Source: Darksidea phi (Eukaryota; Ascomycota; Dothideomycetes; Pleosporales; Lentitheciaceae). From it: 64,000 nucleotides of DNA. Position numbers and translations under genes: made by a program. The DNA lies in NCBI GenBank assembly GCA_030770425.1, contig JASJFT010000057.1:116164-180163 (forward strand), written 5' to 3'. Under the pieces are notes generated by a model. It was not told where the DNA came from and ran no database searches. It worked only from the letters and a program-made list of their open reading frames with translations. Within the stretch, counting starts at the first letter, position 1, and every line of letters starts with the position of its first letter. Shown one piece after another: positions 1 to 12,607 of this stretch.

Positions 1-568
1 TGATGTATACCTTACGAGGGTTTGTTGGTAAGGCTACCGTATCGTCGTTGAGCCGTACGTGGATATCGTTAGGACGGTAGACTGGGAGCGTAGACTTGTC
101 GAGCGTTGACTGGTCGAGCGTTTTGGAGGCAGGAAGTAGCACACCAACCAAACGACTATCTGGGTTGACATCGCGCGGGACCGGAACCAACTCATCGCCA
201 GCAACCTGCAGGGTGTATACGAACTGTTCAGGAAATAGGCAGTCTTGGAGCGTGTACAATCGATCTTGATCTAAAGGCGGGATCTCGCGAAACAGAGCAG
301 CAAAAGGTTTCATAGCCCAGTCGTAGAATTCCTCAAGAGGGTCGACAAATTCATCGTCGGAATCTTCTAACGAGGGTGGTATATATGTTGGGTCTGAGCG
401 TTCAACATGAAGCGGGTACTCCTTCAGTAATTTTGGATTGGCTTCAAAATTTGCGGTAAAAAGGTCGACGCGGAAGTGCTTGTCGCCTACAGAGACGTTT
501 AATTTAACGTCTGTGCTGTCCTCGCTGCTCCAAGTAGCTCCGATTTCGTACGTTGGTCTGCCAGCCAT
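1..568 (-). CDS. Kinase-like protein, N-terminal part (runs off left edge)
   Basis: Reading down from ATG at 566-568 gives about 189 codons with no stop to base 1, starting MAGRPTYEIGATWSS. The full family is represented by a second, broken copy at 48010-49043, whose C-terminal half carries protein-kinase-like motifs (GDAKPNN as catalytic loop, VDFGGG in place of DFG). This copy therefore covers only the non-catalytic N-terminus; the kinase part lies outside the window. It is intact where the other copy is broken: it reads TAC GAC TGG GCT where the other has a TAG stop. Expected role is an uncharacterised fungal protein-kinase-fold protein; no substrate can be inferred. The copy lies immediately beside the TIR element and the RIP block but has normal CA/TG content. 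Sure about the open frame and the paralogy, less sure about function. Confidence 0.7.
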   Translation of the reverse strand, partial: MAGRPTYEIGATWSSEDSTDVKLNVSVGDKHFRVDLFTANFEANPKLLKEYPLHVERSDPTYIPPSLEDSDDEFVDPLEEFYDWAMKPFAALFREIPPLDQDRLYTLQDCLFPEQFVYTLQVAGDELVPVPRDVNPDSRLVGVLLPASKTLDQSTLDKSTLPVYRPNDIHVRLNDDTVALPTNPRKVYI

Positions 569-761
569 GACCAGCTGTTGAACCCTTTGTTTGAGATTTG
601 AGGCGTTAACAGTACAAGAAGAGGTTTCGAGAAAGGGGGCCACTACGGTTCCGAGTATCCCTAAATTAGGGGGGGCACCCCTAAATTCGGGCGGGGCGGG
701 GCCCTAATTAGGGTTCCTGCCCCCCTAATTATAGAATTTTTATATTAATATTATATATACT

Positions 762-912
762 ATAGTATTAGGTAGCGTATTAGGTATAGTATTAGGTATA
801 GTATTAGGTATAGTATTAGGTATAGTATTAGATATAGTATTAGGTATAGTATTAGGTACAGTAACAGATATAGTATCAGGCACAGTATTAGGTACAGTAT
901 TAGGTACAGTAG
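762..912. repeat. 12-bp minisatellite, about 12 copies
   Basis: A unit close to aggtatagtatt is repeated head to tail from 762 to 912 inside the TIR element. Most variants differ at C/T or A/G positions (aggtacagtatt, aggcacagtatt), i.e. CA versus TA, as expected if RIP acted on some copies only. Confidence 0.9.
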
Positions 913-957
913 CTAGCTAATATCGAGCTTAGTAGCTAGCTAATATCGAGCTTAGTA
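911..957. repeat. Two tandem copies of a 23-bp unit
   Basis: A unit ending in aatatcgagctt and containing agctagcta occurs twice in direct succession just after the 12-bp minisatellite, inside the TIR element. Related agctagctactaagctcgat units recur at about 1190-1260. Confidence 0.75.
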
Positions 958-1140
958 GCTAGGTCGTTGGGTAGTATTAAGGGCGCGTGGGTGTTCGCGG
1001 GTATTTACATACTAGTATATAAAATTTTCTACGTTATATACTTAATAACCTTAATAGTATATACTTACCCTCTCGCTCCTCCTTAATAGTAATATAATAA
1101 GAACTATATAGTTTATACGACTAAGTAAGGTACCCTCCTA

Positions 1141-1270
1141 AGGGCTAGCTACTAACTTCTATATAGGTTAGCCGCTAAGCTCTATATTAGCCAGCTACTA
1201 AGCTCGATATAGGCTAGCCGCTGAGCTCTATATTAGCTAGCTACTAAGCTCGATATCAGCCAGCCGCTAA
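1141..1270. repeat. Degenerate repeats of gctagc/gctaagctc units
   Basis: Alternating units of the kind gctagctactaagctcgata and gctagccgctaagctctata occur about five times between 1141 and 1270 within the TIR element. No coding potential. Confidence 0.65.
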
Positions 1271-1277
1271 GCTTACG

Positions 1278-1413
1278 CGATTAGTCGTTTAATCGTAAGG
1301 GCTATTAGTTTACTATACCGAATAGGCCTATACGATTAGTCGTTTAATCGTAAGGGCTATTAGTTCGCTGTACCTAGTAAGCCCTTACAATTAGTCGACT
1401 AATCGTAAGGGCT
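1278..1413. repeat. Palindromic repeats with aatcgtaagggct
   Basis: Two nearly identical 33-bp units (1278-1310 and 1333-1365) contain cgattagtcgtttaatcg followed by taagggctatta. A third unit at 1380-1413 is an almost perfect palindrome (agcccttac..ttagt, centre cg, then its inverse). These can form cruciforms and may be structural parts of the element. Confidence 0.75.
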
Positions 1414-1629
1414 CTAGATAGTATATAAAGTAATAAGAGAAATTAATTTTTTTAAAATATTTCTAGAAAAAATTATAAAAAAAAATATAAAAATAATTTA
1501 GAAAAAAATTATAATTTTTTTTAATTTTTCTTAAAATTAGGGCCCCGCGCCCCCCTAATCGCGTAGTATTCTAGGCCCTAATTAAGGCCCCGCCGGGCCC
1601 CCCTAATTTAGGGGGACTAGAACCGTAGT

Positions 1630-2758
1630 AGTAGTAAGAAGATAAAGCTAAGAACGGCTTTAAGGGAATAGCGGTATAGTAGCTAATTTCGAGTTAGGAG
1701 AGGGTAGATATAGTATATATACGTACGGCGAGGTAGTAGTATTATATTATCTCTAGGCGCTAAAAACTTATAGAACCTAATAAGCCAACGGGGTAACGTA
1801 GACTATACCAAGCCGGAAATTCTTCGGAGCCGGACTTATTACTATTAGTAGAATTGATTCGCCGTTTCCTTAAACGAAAAGAAAATGGATAATAGCGAGA
1901 ATACTAATTTTAACGTAAAGTATAATACTAAAATATTCGCTCGAGATACTATTTAAACGTCCCTTAATCTAATAGGAAAAGCCTAAGATCGCTTCCCGCT
2001 ACTTTCGTATTTCTATCTATAAACTATACTACGTTTCCTTACTCGAATATAGATAATATAATCCGAATAAGTAACGAGTAGTTTCGCTCTATCTATAAGG
2101 TAAGCTTTAGAATATAGGGCCGGCTTTATTTATATATTACTAAAAACTCCTAGCTTCCCGCCTATTACCTTAGAGCTTAGGACGTATTTTCTTAATATCT
2201 ATTCTTTCTACGTAACTTAGGTCTAAAGTATAATAATAGCTAGGTTTTTACTACTAGCTTATTTATCTAGGGATCCGTAGGAGTATATAACTATAGCTTA
2301 CTAATATTTTAGTAACTAGTATAGATTAATATTCCTCTAGAGGACCTAGTTTTACTAATAATATTAGAGATAGCTTAATATAATACTAGCTACGTATTTA
2401 CTTATAATAAGAATTATCTTATTATTCTTATATTAGTATAGGTATATATACTATTAGCTTACTAGATAGAGATTATATCTAGGCCCTACTCCTTAAGATA
2501 TACCGATTATTAAGCGATATACTAGAACGTTATAACTAGTTATTACTAAAAAGTAATTAATATAGATATTAGTAACGTAAATCTAGAAGAGACTTAATAG
2601 TAGATAGCCGTTCTAGTACTAGACTAGGGCTAGTAAGTAACTATAGCCTTAGAGTAGAACTTATTCCTATTATCTTAGTTAATCTATCTCTAGTCGGAGT
2701 CGTAATTTATTATTCTATAGTAAGGAATAAGTATATTACCTTTCCTATATATAACCTC
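1630..2758. other. Mutated non-coding flank left of element A
   Basis: AT-rich sequence between the TIR element and the outermost retrotransposon. CA and TG are scarce up to about 1900 and then almost absent. It is the original target of element A: it continues at 35201 once A and its GTTAT duplication are removed. I see no recognisable gene; without ATG and with dense TAA/TAG no frame can be followed. Confidence 0.6.
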
Positions 2759-2763
2759 GTTAT

Positions 2764-3189
2764 TATTACGAACTATATATAAACTATAGAATAATAGCTA
2801 ATAAGAATATCTAAGATAGAGTCTATTATAGGCTCTAATAAAGAATACGATATAAATCTTATAATTAGAGAATAGAAAGTTACGTAATAGATTTATAGAT
2901 CTATAATTCTTAGCGAATATAGATCCTATAGATCTACGAATCTATAGATTAATAGATCTATTAGAGGATAGAGCTATAGAGCCTATAGATCTAAGGAAAC
3001 TAAATTAATATATAATAACTATAAATCTTCTAGATAGTCCTTCTCCTTATAATTAATTCGAATCTAGATTAATTCTTACCTATTAATATAATTAAACTAT
3101 TATTCTTTATTTCTATTTCTTCTTTCCTATCTTAAGTATAAATCCTAAATAAGACTAAATAATCTATTAGATCCGGATCTCGTTTAATA
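2764..3189 (+). repeat. Element A 5' LTR (426 bp)
   Basis: Matches 34770-35195 base for base in length, differing mainly by transitions. The preceding 5 bases GTTAT repeat after the 3' LTR. Sequence after the LTR (ccttaactatctagta) is shared with element B and should hold the primer-binding site; I could not assign a tRNA. Confidence 0.93.
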
Positions 3190-5563
3190 CCTTAACTATC
3201 TAGTAGATAGGAATAGCTAACTATAATAGTAAGAGAGAGAACCTAATAAAGCGAAGTAGCGTAGCCGTTAACTTAAGCTAAACCCTTAGAGATAAGAAGC
3301 TATTAGAAGTTTAGCTCTTCTAAAGATAGTATAACTACGAAAAACTTTAAAAGGATTATTAAGAATTAATATATATTTAAGAAAAGAGAAGATATACTAG
3401 AAGCTTAGCTTATAGAGCTAACTATCTAACTTTAAAGATATATAAGTAAACTTTTAAAACTTAGAGAATTAAAGAAGTTTAATAAAATAAGATTAAAGCT
3501 TAAAGGATTTTTAGCTAATATAATAATCTATCTTAACCTTAACTAAATAAAATTATCTATTAAGAGTAATAAAGTATTATTCGTAGCTACCTAGTTTATA
3601 GGAAAGGTTATTACCTAGTTTAAAATATATCTAAATAAGTAACTACGATTACTCGAAGCTTAGTAAAGTAATAAAATAAAGATTATCTTCTTAAGTTATA
3701 AGTACTTTAAGAATAAGCTATATATTATCTTTAGAGATATTAATTTAGAAAGGTTAGTAGAATAAAAGATTATATACCTTAGATAAATAAAATCTACTAT
3801 AATCTATATATTTAAGTTTAAATAACTTACTATAAAGATTTAATAAAAAGAGATAGTCCTTATATTATAATACTACGAAGGACTAAAAGATTATATCTAT
3901 TATAAAATAATTCGGATAGAACGACTCTAGACTATAAGAGAACTAATTAAATAAACTATTAAGATTAATAATAACCTCTACCTTTAGAACCTAGAAAGAA
4001 AAGAGAAAGTCGGATTTTATAAAAAGAAGAAAGAAGAAAAGTACTATAGACTAGAGGTAATAGTTCTAGGAACTAGTCTAGAACCTAAAAAGAGAAGATA
4101 GAATCCTAAGAAATAAGAACTCTATAAAAAATAAGTATACTTTAAATATAAGAAGTAAGAATATCTAATAAAAGACTATAAATTAGGTTTAAGAAAAGAA
4201 AAACCTTAATATACTTAATAGGGTAAAAGGGATAAAATAGCTATAATATAAGAATATAATACTATATATTAAACGACTTATATATATAACTAGTATAAAA
4301 TATACTATAAAGCTAAGTTAAATACTAGCTATTAGCTATAAAAATAACGGGTAACTACGACTTAGAAGTCTTAGAAAAGAGTTTTATTCTTACTAAAAGT
4401 ATAAGAAGAAGTACCCGAGGAAGACTTATCTATAAAATAGGAAGATTTTAATAATACTATAGATATATCTTTATAAATAGTTAATAATAGTAATAAATCC
4501 TTAGAACTAGAAGATAAAAACCTAGTTATAATATATAAGAATACTAGATATCTATAGATAATTCAACTATTAAAGAAAGAAATAGAACTAGTACTAGAAT
4601 TTAATATAACTTATACTCGAGCCTTATAATTTATAAAGAAAACTATAATACCTATAATAATATAGAAGATCTATAAGAAATAGTCTAGATCTTATCTAAT
4701 ATATCGACTATTTAAAGATTTTAAATAATAGATAGAATAAAACTTTATTATAATAGATCTTATACCTAACTAAGAGACTTAGAAGGAAATATAGTATATT
4801 ATAAGAATAGTTAATAAGGAATAACTATAGTATATAGTAATTAAATAATAGATTCCTATACGAATAATCTTTATAAAATATAATAATTAGAGATATAAGA
4901 TTAATCTAAAGAACGACCTATAATATAAAATAAAATACCTAGTATATTTTAAAATTATATAGATTTTATATATATAAAGAGAATACTAACTTTATAAGGA
5001 AGTAAAATAAAAAAATAAATACTACCTAGTAAAAGACTATAATAAAAGGATTACCTAAGTAGTTATACTAGAAGTAGTATATAGATAGTAATAATCTAAG
5101 AATTAATAATAAAAAGAATATATAAGAATTATACTAGGACTACTTTTACTATTAAACTATATTCTAGAAAGACTATAGTATAAATATTTAGAAAATAAAT
5201 ATCTAAAATACGTCTAGATTAAGATTAATATAAAATACTAGCTAAAGAAGATAAGAATTTAAGAAACTAGAGGATAGGATTATATCTATATCTAAAGAAC
5301 CTATTAAGAAAGAATAATTACTACTCTAATCGATAGTAGAGCTATATAGAATTTTATTAGTAAGGACTTTATCTAGTAAAAGAAGATTCCTTAATAGAAG
5401 AAATAATACCTAAGTATTATATATACTATTAAAGGAGAACCCTTTAATAAATTTATAATATATAAAACTAGAGGTAAGCTTAGCCTATATAATTAGGAAA
5501 AGGAAAATAAAATACTTAATATTATTAAAATATTAGAAGACTAAGATATAATCTTAGGGATAC
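3190..5563 (+). pseudogene. Element A gag and 5' pol remnant
   Basis: Aligns with the first 2.4 kb of the internal region of element B. A gag zinc knuckle is still visible at about 4136-4177 as Y-F-K-Y-K-K-stop-x-Y...K-D-Y, with every Cys and His codon changed to Tyr (TGY and CAY to TAY), exactly the outcome of RIP on CX2CX4HX4C. Dense TAA/TAG stops and no ATG. The segment is cut at 5563 by insertion of element B and resumes at 12608. Confidence 0.8.
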
Positions 5564-6027
5564 TATTACGAACTAAATATATACTACGGGATAGTAATAA
5601 GAAGAGCTACCCGAGATTAAACCTATTACTAGCTTTAATATAGAATACGAAGACTATAACTATAGTATAAATAATAATTAGTATAGATAGCTTTATTAGG
5701 AAGTTACGTAATAGATCTATACCTTAATAAGAATAGATCTAAGGGTTACGTAATAGCTTAGTAGATCTATTAGAATAGAGCTACGGAGCTATAGCTTAGT
5801 AGATCTATAGATATAAAGCTATAGATCTAAAGAAATTAAATTAATATATAATAATTACGAATCTCCTAAATAGTTTTAGAAGATATAGTTAATTTAAATC
5901 TAGATTAATCCTTACCTATTAACGTAATTAAACTATTATCTATTTATTTCTACTCCTCCTTTTCTATCTTAAGTATAAATCCCTAAATAAGACTAAATAA
6001 TCTATTAGACGGGGACCCCATTTAATA
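5564..6027 (+). repeat. Element B 5' LTR (464 bp)
   Basis: Starts TATTACGAAC and ends TTTAATA; same length as the copy at 12144-12607. GATAC precedes it. Shares ends and 3' half with the element A LTR, but the middle differs and is 38 bp longer. Confidence 0.94.
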
Positions 6028-9000
6028 CCTTAACTATCTAGTAGGTAGAAATAGCTAATTATAATAGTAGGAGAAGGAACTCGATAAAGTAGAGCGGTAT
6101 TACTACTAACTTAAATCGAACCCTTAAAGGTAGGAAGTTATAGAGAATTTAGTTTCCTAGAAGAAAGTATAACTACGGAAAACTTTAAAAGGATTATTAA
6201 GAATTAATATATATTTAAGAAGAGAGAAAATATATTAGAAACTTAGCTTATAAAGTTAATTACCTAACTTTAAAGGTATATAAGTAAACTATTAAAGCTT
6301 AGAGAACTAGAAAAGTTTAACGAAATAAGATCGAAGTTTAGGAGATTTTTAGCTAATATAGTAATCTACCTCGACTTTAATAGGATAAAACTATCTACTA
6401 AAAGTAATAAAGTATCGTTCGTAGCCGTCTAGTTTATAGGGAAGGCTATTACTTAGTTTAAAATATATCTAAATAAATAACTACGACTACTAGAAGCTCG
6501 ATAAAGTAATAAAATAAAGACTATTTTCTCGAATTATAAGTACTTTAAGAATAAGTTATATATTACTTTTAGAGATATTAATTTAGAAAGACTAATAGAA
6601 TAAAAGATTATACGTCTTAGATAGATAAAATCTACTATAACTTATACGTCTAAGTTTAAATAACTTACTACGAAGATCTAATAGGGAAAGGTAGTCCTTA
6701 TATTATAATACTATAAAGGATTAAAAAATTATATCTACTATAAAATAATTTAGATAGAATAACTCTAGATTATAAGAGGACTAATTAAATAAGCTATTAA
6801 GATTAACGATAACCTCTATCTCTAGAACCTAGAAAGAAAGGAAAAGATCGAATTCTATAAAAAGAAGAAGGAAGAAAAGTACTATAAACTAGAGGTAATA
6901 GTCCTAGAGACTAGTTTAAAATCTAAGAAGGGGAAATAGAACTTTAAGAAATAAGAGCTTTATAAAAAATAAGTATACTTTAAATATAAGAAGTAAGGAT
7001 ATTTAGTAAAAGACTATAGATTAGGTCTAAGAAAAGAGAAATCTCGATATACTTAATAGGGTAAAAGGGATAGAGTAGCTACGATATAAGAATATAATAC
7101 TATATATTAGACGACTTATATATACGACTAGTATAAGACGTACTATAAAGTTAAGTTAAATATTAGCTATTAGTTATAGAAATAGTAGGTAGCTATAACT
7201 TAAGAGTCTTAAAGAAGAGTTTTATTCTTACTAGAAGTATAAGAAGAAATACCTAAGGAAGGCTTATCTATAGAGTAGAAAGACTTTAGTAATACTATAA
7301 ATATATTATTATAAATAGTTAATAATAGTAATAAGTCCTTAAAACTAGAAGATAAAAATCTAGTTATAATATATAAGAATACTAGATATCTATAGATAAT
7401 TCGACTATTTAAAGAAGAAATAGAACTAATACTAGAACTTAATATAACTTATACTTAAGCCTTATAATTTATAGAAAAAACTATAATATCTTTTATAATA
7501 TAAGAGATCTATAAAGAATAGTCTAGATCTTATCTAATATATTAACTATTTAAAGATTTTAGAAAATAGGTTAAATAGAACTTTATTATAATAAATCTTA
7601 TACCTAACTAAGAGACTTAGAAAGAAATACGGTATATTATAAAAATAGTTAATAAGGAATAACTATAGTATATAGTAATCGAACGATAGATTTCTATAAG
7701 AATAACCTTTATAAAATATAATAATTAAAAATATAAGATTAATTTTAAGAATAATCTATAATATAAAATAAGATATTTAATATACTTTAAGATTATATAG
7801 ATCTTATATATATAGAAAGAATATAGACTCTATAAGAGAGTAAAGTAAAAAAATAACTACTACCTAGTAAAAGACTATAATAAAAGGATTATCTAAGTAG
7901 TTATACTAGAAGTAGTATATAGATAGTAATAATCTAAGAATTAATAACGAAAAGGTTATATATAAATCGTACTAGGACTACTTCTACTAATAAACTATAT
8001 TCTAGGAAGACTATAGTATAAATACCTAGAGAATAAATATCTAAAGTATATTTAGACTAAAATTAATATAAAATATTAGTTAAAGAAGATAAAAATTTAA
8101 GGAACTAAAGGATAGGACTATATCTATCTCTAAGAAACCTATTAAGAAAAAACGATTACTATCTTAATTAATAGTAGAGCTATACGAAACTTTATTAGTA
8201 AGAACTTCGTCTAATAAAAGAAGATTCCTTAATAAAAGAAATAATACCCTAGTATTATATATACTATTAAAGGAGAATCTTTTAATAAATCTATAATATA
8301 CGAGACTAGAGGTAAGCTTATTCTATATAATTAGTAGAAGGAAAATAAGATACTTAATATTATTAAGATATTAGAAGACTAAAATATAATCTTAGGAATA
8401 CTATAACTATAAGAAGCTAATCTATATATTTAATAGATAAATTAATAAGTAATATTTTTATAAAAAAGGGCTAATACGACCTAAGAAGATTATAATATTC
8501 TAAAATATTATAAGAAATAGGAAGAATTATTTTAAGAACCTAAGAAAAGTCTACCTTAATACTAGTCCTAGGACTATATAATTCTACTATAGGAAGAAAA
8601 GACTCTAGGATTTAGACTAATCTATAAGTTAACTAAGAAAGAAGAAAAAATTATAATAAAATATCTTAAAGATAATCTTATAAAAAGGTATATTTAATAT
8701 TTAAATTTATTTATAGAATATCCGGTTCTCTTTATATCTAAGAAGGGTACTATAGAACCGCGACTATATATTAATTATTAAATACTTAATAATATTATAA
8801 TTAAGAATTAATATTCTTTATCTCTAATATTAGAGATATAAGATTAATTAAGAAAAGCTAAATAGTTTATATAACTAGATATCCGAAACGTATACTACTA
8901 GATACGAATTAAAAAAGGTAAAAAATAGAAAATAGCTTTTAGAACTAGAAAAGGACTATATAAGTACTAAGTAATATCTTTTAAACTTACTAATATATCT

Positions 9001-12000
9001 ATAATATTCTAGAAATAGATTAATAATATTTTATAAAACTATCTTAACTAATTCGTAATAGTATATTTTAATAATATTTTAATCTATTCCGAAATAGAAA
9101 AGGAATATAAAGAATATATAAAGAAGGTTCTATAGGCGCTTAAGAAAGTATAACTATACTTTTACTTACGAAAATACGAATTCTACGTATAAGAAATAGA
9201 GTTTTTAGGATTTATTATTAGACTAGGAGAAATTAAGGTAGACCTATAATAAATTAAGAAAGTTAAAGAATAGCTAATACCTAAGAATCTTAAGGAACTA
9301 TAATTATTCCTAGGATTCTATAACTTCTATTAAAAGTTAATACTATAATAGAGTATAATAATAGTACTACTTATATAACTTATAAGGAAAGATTAACCCT
9401 TCGAATAGAAGGAAGAGTACTAATAAGCTTTTAAGAAGATTAAAGAATAATTTACTAAGGAACCTATAATTAAGATATATAACTTTAAAGAATCTTTAAT
9501 TATTAAGATAGATATATTAGACTATACGATAGGAGCGGTACTACTATAAAAAGATAATAAAAATAATCTTAGACTAGTATACTACTTCTTACGGAAGATA
9601 TTACTAGTCGAACTTAACTATAATATCTATAATAAAGAATTACTAATAATTATCGAAGTTTTAAAGGAATAGAGATCTAACCTATAAGGATCTAAATACT
9701 CTATTACGATCTATATAGATTATAAGAATCTAATAGAATTCTTAATAAATAAACCTCTAATTAGAAGATAAATATAATAGGTATAAACCCTCGTAATATA
9801 CGATATTAAGATTATATATACTAAAGGATTAGAAAATAAATAAGTAGATACGCTTAGTAGAAGACCTAATTACTAAGAAACGGAGAAACCTAGTATAGTA
9901 ATTCTTAAGCTATAATCGAATAGAACGATTACTTATAACTACCTAAAGCTAGTAGAAATACGAGGAATAATACTTAAACTAGAAGGAAATAAATAGACTT
10001 AATAGATTTATATAGCTACTACGGAAGTAATAGATAAATAAAACGAAATTTAAGAAGTAATCTAAGAGAAAGATAAAATTATTTATATATTCTAAAGAAC
10101 CTACGTACCTAAGGTAATAAAGAAAGAATTTATTAGATAATACTACGAGGTACTAGTATATAGATACTAGGGAATAGAAAAAACTCTCGAATAACTAATA
10201 AGAATATATTATTTTCTATATATAAGATAACTAGTTACTTAAGTACTTTTAGAATATATAAACTATTACTATAATAAGTATACTAGGTATATATCCTATA
10301 GAATACTATAGTTAATAGAAAATATAGAAGAACTATAGAAGATTATTACTATAGACTTTATTACGTAGTTACTACGTTTTAAGAAACTAATAATAGGAGT
10401 ATTCTATAATACTATACTAGTAGTAGTAGATAAGTTTACGAAGTATACTTACTTTATCCTATATATAAATAAAGAAAATATAGTAGAATAACTTACCTAT
10501 ATCTTATTAAGATATATATTTAGTAAATATAGAATACTAGATAAAATTATCTTAAATAGAGACGTTAAATTTATAGTAAAGTTTTAGTAAACTCTTATAG
10601 TTAAACTAGAAACTAAGTATAGTATATTAACTACGTACTATCTATAGATAGACGAATTAATAGAATAAATAAATTAAATAGTAGAATAATATCTTAGATA
10701 TTATCTAAACTATTATTAGAATAATTAGGTTATACTTTTACCTATAGTATAATTTATATATAATAGTTTATAATATAATATAACGAAGATAATATCTTTC
10801 TTTATAAACTATAGAATTAAACTAGAAATATATAAAGAACCTAGATAACTTTAATCTTATAGTTAAAATAGAGAAAAAATAGTAAAAGTTATTCTATAAA
10901 TATACTAATAGCTTAAGGAAGACGTAGAATTCCTTTAAAATAGAATAAGTAAGTACTATAATAAGAAGTAAAAGAAAGTACCTACTTTTAAAGAGGAAGA
11001 AAAGGTATAGTTACTATAAAAAAATATTAAGAGTAAGTAACCTAATAGTAAACTAGACTATACTAAGATCGGACCTTATAAGATTAAGAAATAAGTCTTA
11101 CCTATAAACTACTAACTAAGACTACCCCTATAAATAAAAATCTATCCTATATTCTATATTAACTTATTAGAAAAAGTACTATAGGATACTAAACTAGTAG
11201 TATATAAAGTAGATATATATAGAGAAGATAATAAAGAATAGAAAGTAGAAGAGATTCTAGATAATAATATTAGAAATAGAAAAAACTACTACCTAATTAA
11301 ATAGTAAGGGATAGATAAAAAAGAAAACCTATAAAAATAAATCTAAAAATCTAAAGATAATCTTAATTATCCTAAGAAGTTTACGGAGTACTAAAACTAT
11401 AACCTTAAAGGAAACTCGGAGATAAGGTAAATTTACCTTATAATAAGTTAAGAAGATTAGTATTATCTATAACGTAGTAAGAGATATTTAATAAATTAAA
11501 AGGAGTAATATTATCTATAATATTATAAGTAACGTCTAGAGTAGTTAGAGAGACCTCTAGATTCTTCTATTACTTTAACTACCGGAGCTCTACCTTCTCT
11601 TTATCTAGCTTAGCTTCTAGTACTTAGGATTATACCGCCGACTTCTTATAAAGGACTATCCTTTACTTCTTTAAATAATATACTCGTATTTAAGCCTCCG
11701 CTAGTTTATTAAGAAGCTTATTTTAAGCTTTTTAAGCCTCTTCTAGCTACTATTAAAGTTTCTCTTCCGTATAATCGATAGATCGTACTAATAGTAATAA
11801 ACCCTAATACGCGAGTTTTACTACTTAATATAGACGAACCTTTTAATAATAAAATACTAAATATATAATAAGAACCTCGTATATTAGTATAAATATACAT
11901 CTTATAATACCTACTATTTTTAGGTAAAGTAATATATAGTATTCCTAACTACGAATAATAACTATAGGGAAATATTTTAGAACTATAATAAAGAATCTTA

Positions 12001-12143
12001 TTAATAAGAGTAATATATTCTTAAGTTTTACGCGATACTATAATAAATAATAATAACCTCTTAAGATAGGACCCTAATACTAATATAGTCGAATACTAGA
12101 ACTAGAATAACCTCTAAGTCGAAGGTTTAAAGAGGGGAGATAG
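6028..12143 (+). pseudogene. Element B gag-pol remnant with chromodomain
   Basis: Family order is readable despite the stops. The zinc knuckle is at about 6976-7017 with Cys/His codons changed to Tyr. The reverse transcriptase box at 9061-9090 reads V-Y-F-N-N-I-L-I-Y-S, a mutated YxDD. RNase H at about 9490-9555 has the I-G-A-V-L-L core. The integrase catalytic start at about 10350 reads I-D-F-I-T followed by a stop. A C-terminal chromodomain at about 11240-11340 reads E-I-L-D...R-N-R-K-N-Y-Y-L-I-K. RT-RH-IN order plus a chromodomain identifies a Ty3/gypsy chromovirus. No frame is open. Confidence 0.87.
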
Positions 12144-12607
12144 TATTATAAACTAAATATATACTATAGAATAGTAGTAAGAAGAGCTACCCGAGATTAA
12201 ACTTATTACTAACTCTAATATAGAATATAAAGACTATAACTATAGTATAAATAATAATTAGTATAGATAGCTTTACTAGGAAGTTATATAATAAATCTAT
12301 ATTTTAGTAAGGATAGATCTAAGGGTTACGTAATAGCTTAGTAGATCTATTAGAATAGAGCTACGGAGCTATAGCTTAGTAGATCTATAGGTATAGAGCT
12401 ATAGATCTAAAGAAACTAAATTAATATATAATAATTACGAATCTTCTAGATAGTTTTAAAGGATATAGTTAATTCGAATCTAGATTAATTCTTACCTATT
12501 AACGTAATTAAACTATTACCTATTTATTTCTACTTCTTCTTTTCTATCTTAAGTATAAATCCCTAAACGAGGCTAAATAACCTATCGAACCCGGACCCTA
12601 TTTAATA
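12144..12607 (+). repeat. Element B 3' LTR (464 bp)
   Basis: Preceded by the polypurine tract and followed by GATAC (12608-12612), after which element A pol resumes exactly where it stopped at 5563. Confidence 0.94.

Larger units (their letters stand above)
642..1629. mobile_element. Non-autonomous TIR element (MITE-like, ~0.99 kb)
   Basis: The two ends are inverted repeats: actacggtt at 642-650 pairs with aaccgtagt at 1621-1629, followed inward by CCCTAAATTAGGGGGG-type sequence and GC-rich blocks (left about 642-728, right about 1543-1629). There is no coding frame. The interior is a chain of minisatellites and palindromes (listed separately) joined by AT-rich spacer. CA and TG are rare here but clearly present, unlike the block to the right, so this element is less heavily mutated. 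I could not fix a target-site duplication or a transposase superfamily. The TIR core contains CCCTAA/TTAGGG units resembling the telomere repeat, which may be chance. Confidence 0.6.
5564..12607 (+). mobile_element. Element B: complete-length Ty3/gypsy chromovirus, nested in A
   Basis: A 7044-bp element with two 464-bp LTRs (5564-6027, 12144-12607), inserted in the pol region of element A with target duplication GATAC (5559-5563 and 12608-12612). A and B belong to the same family: internal regions align throughout and the LTRs share their termini. The polypurine tract aaagaggggagatag lies at 12129-12143. It carries gag, RT, RNase H, integrase and chromodomain remnants in that order. Fully inactivated by RIP. 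Confidence 0.95.

Noticed and set aside
655..730. CCCTAA/TTAGGG runs considered as a telomere or interstitial telomere
   Set aside because: Only isolated units in opposite orientations within an inverted repeat, not a tandem array.
762..912. Regular short repeats considered as a CRISPR array
   Set aside because: Units are contiguous 12-mers with no unique spacers, and the sequence is eukaryotic; it is a minisatellite.
11718..11900. 60-codon open frame on the minus strand inside the RIP block
   Set aside because: It lies within the 3' end of element B, in mutated DNA; openness is chance and there is no domain.
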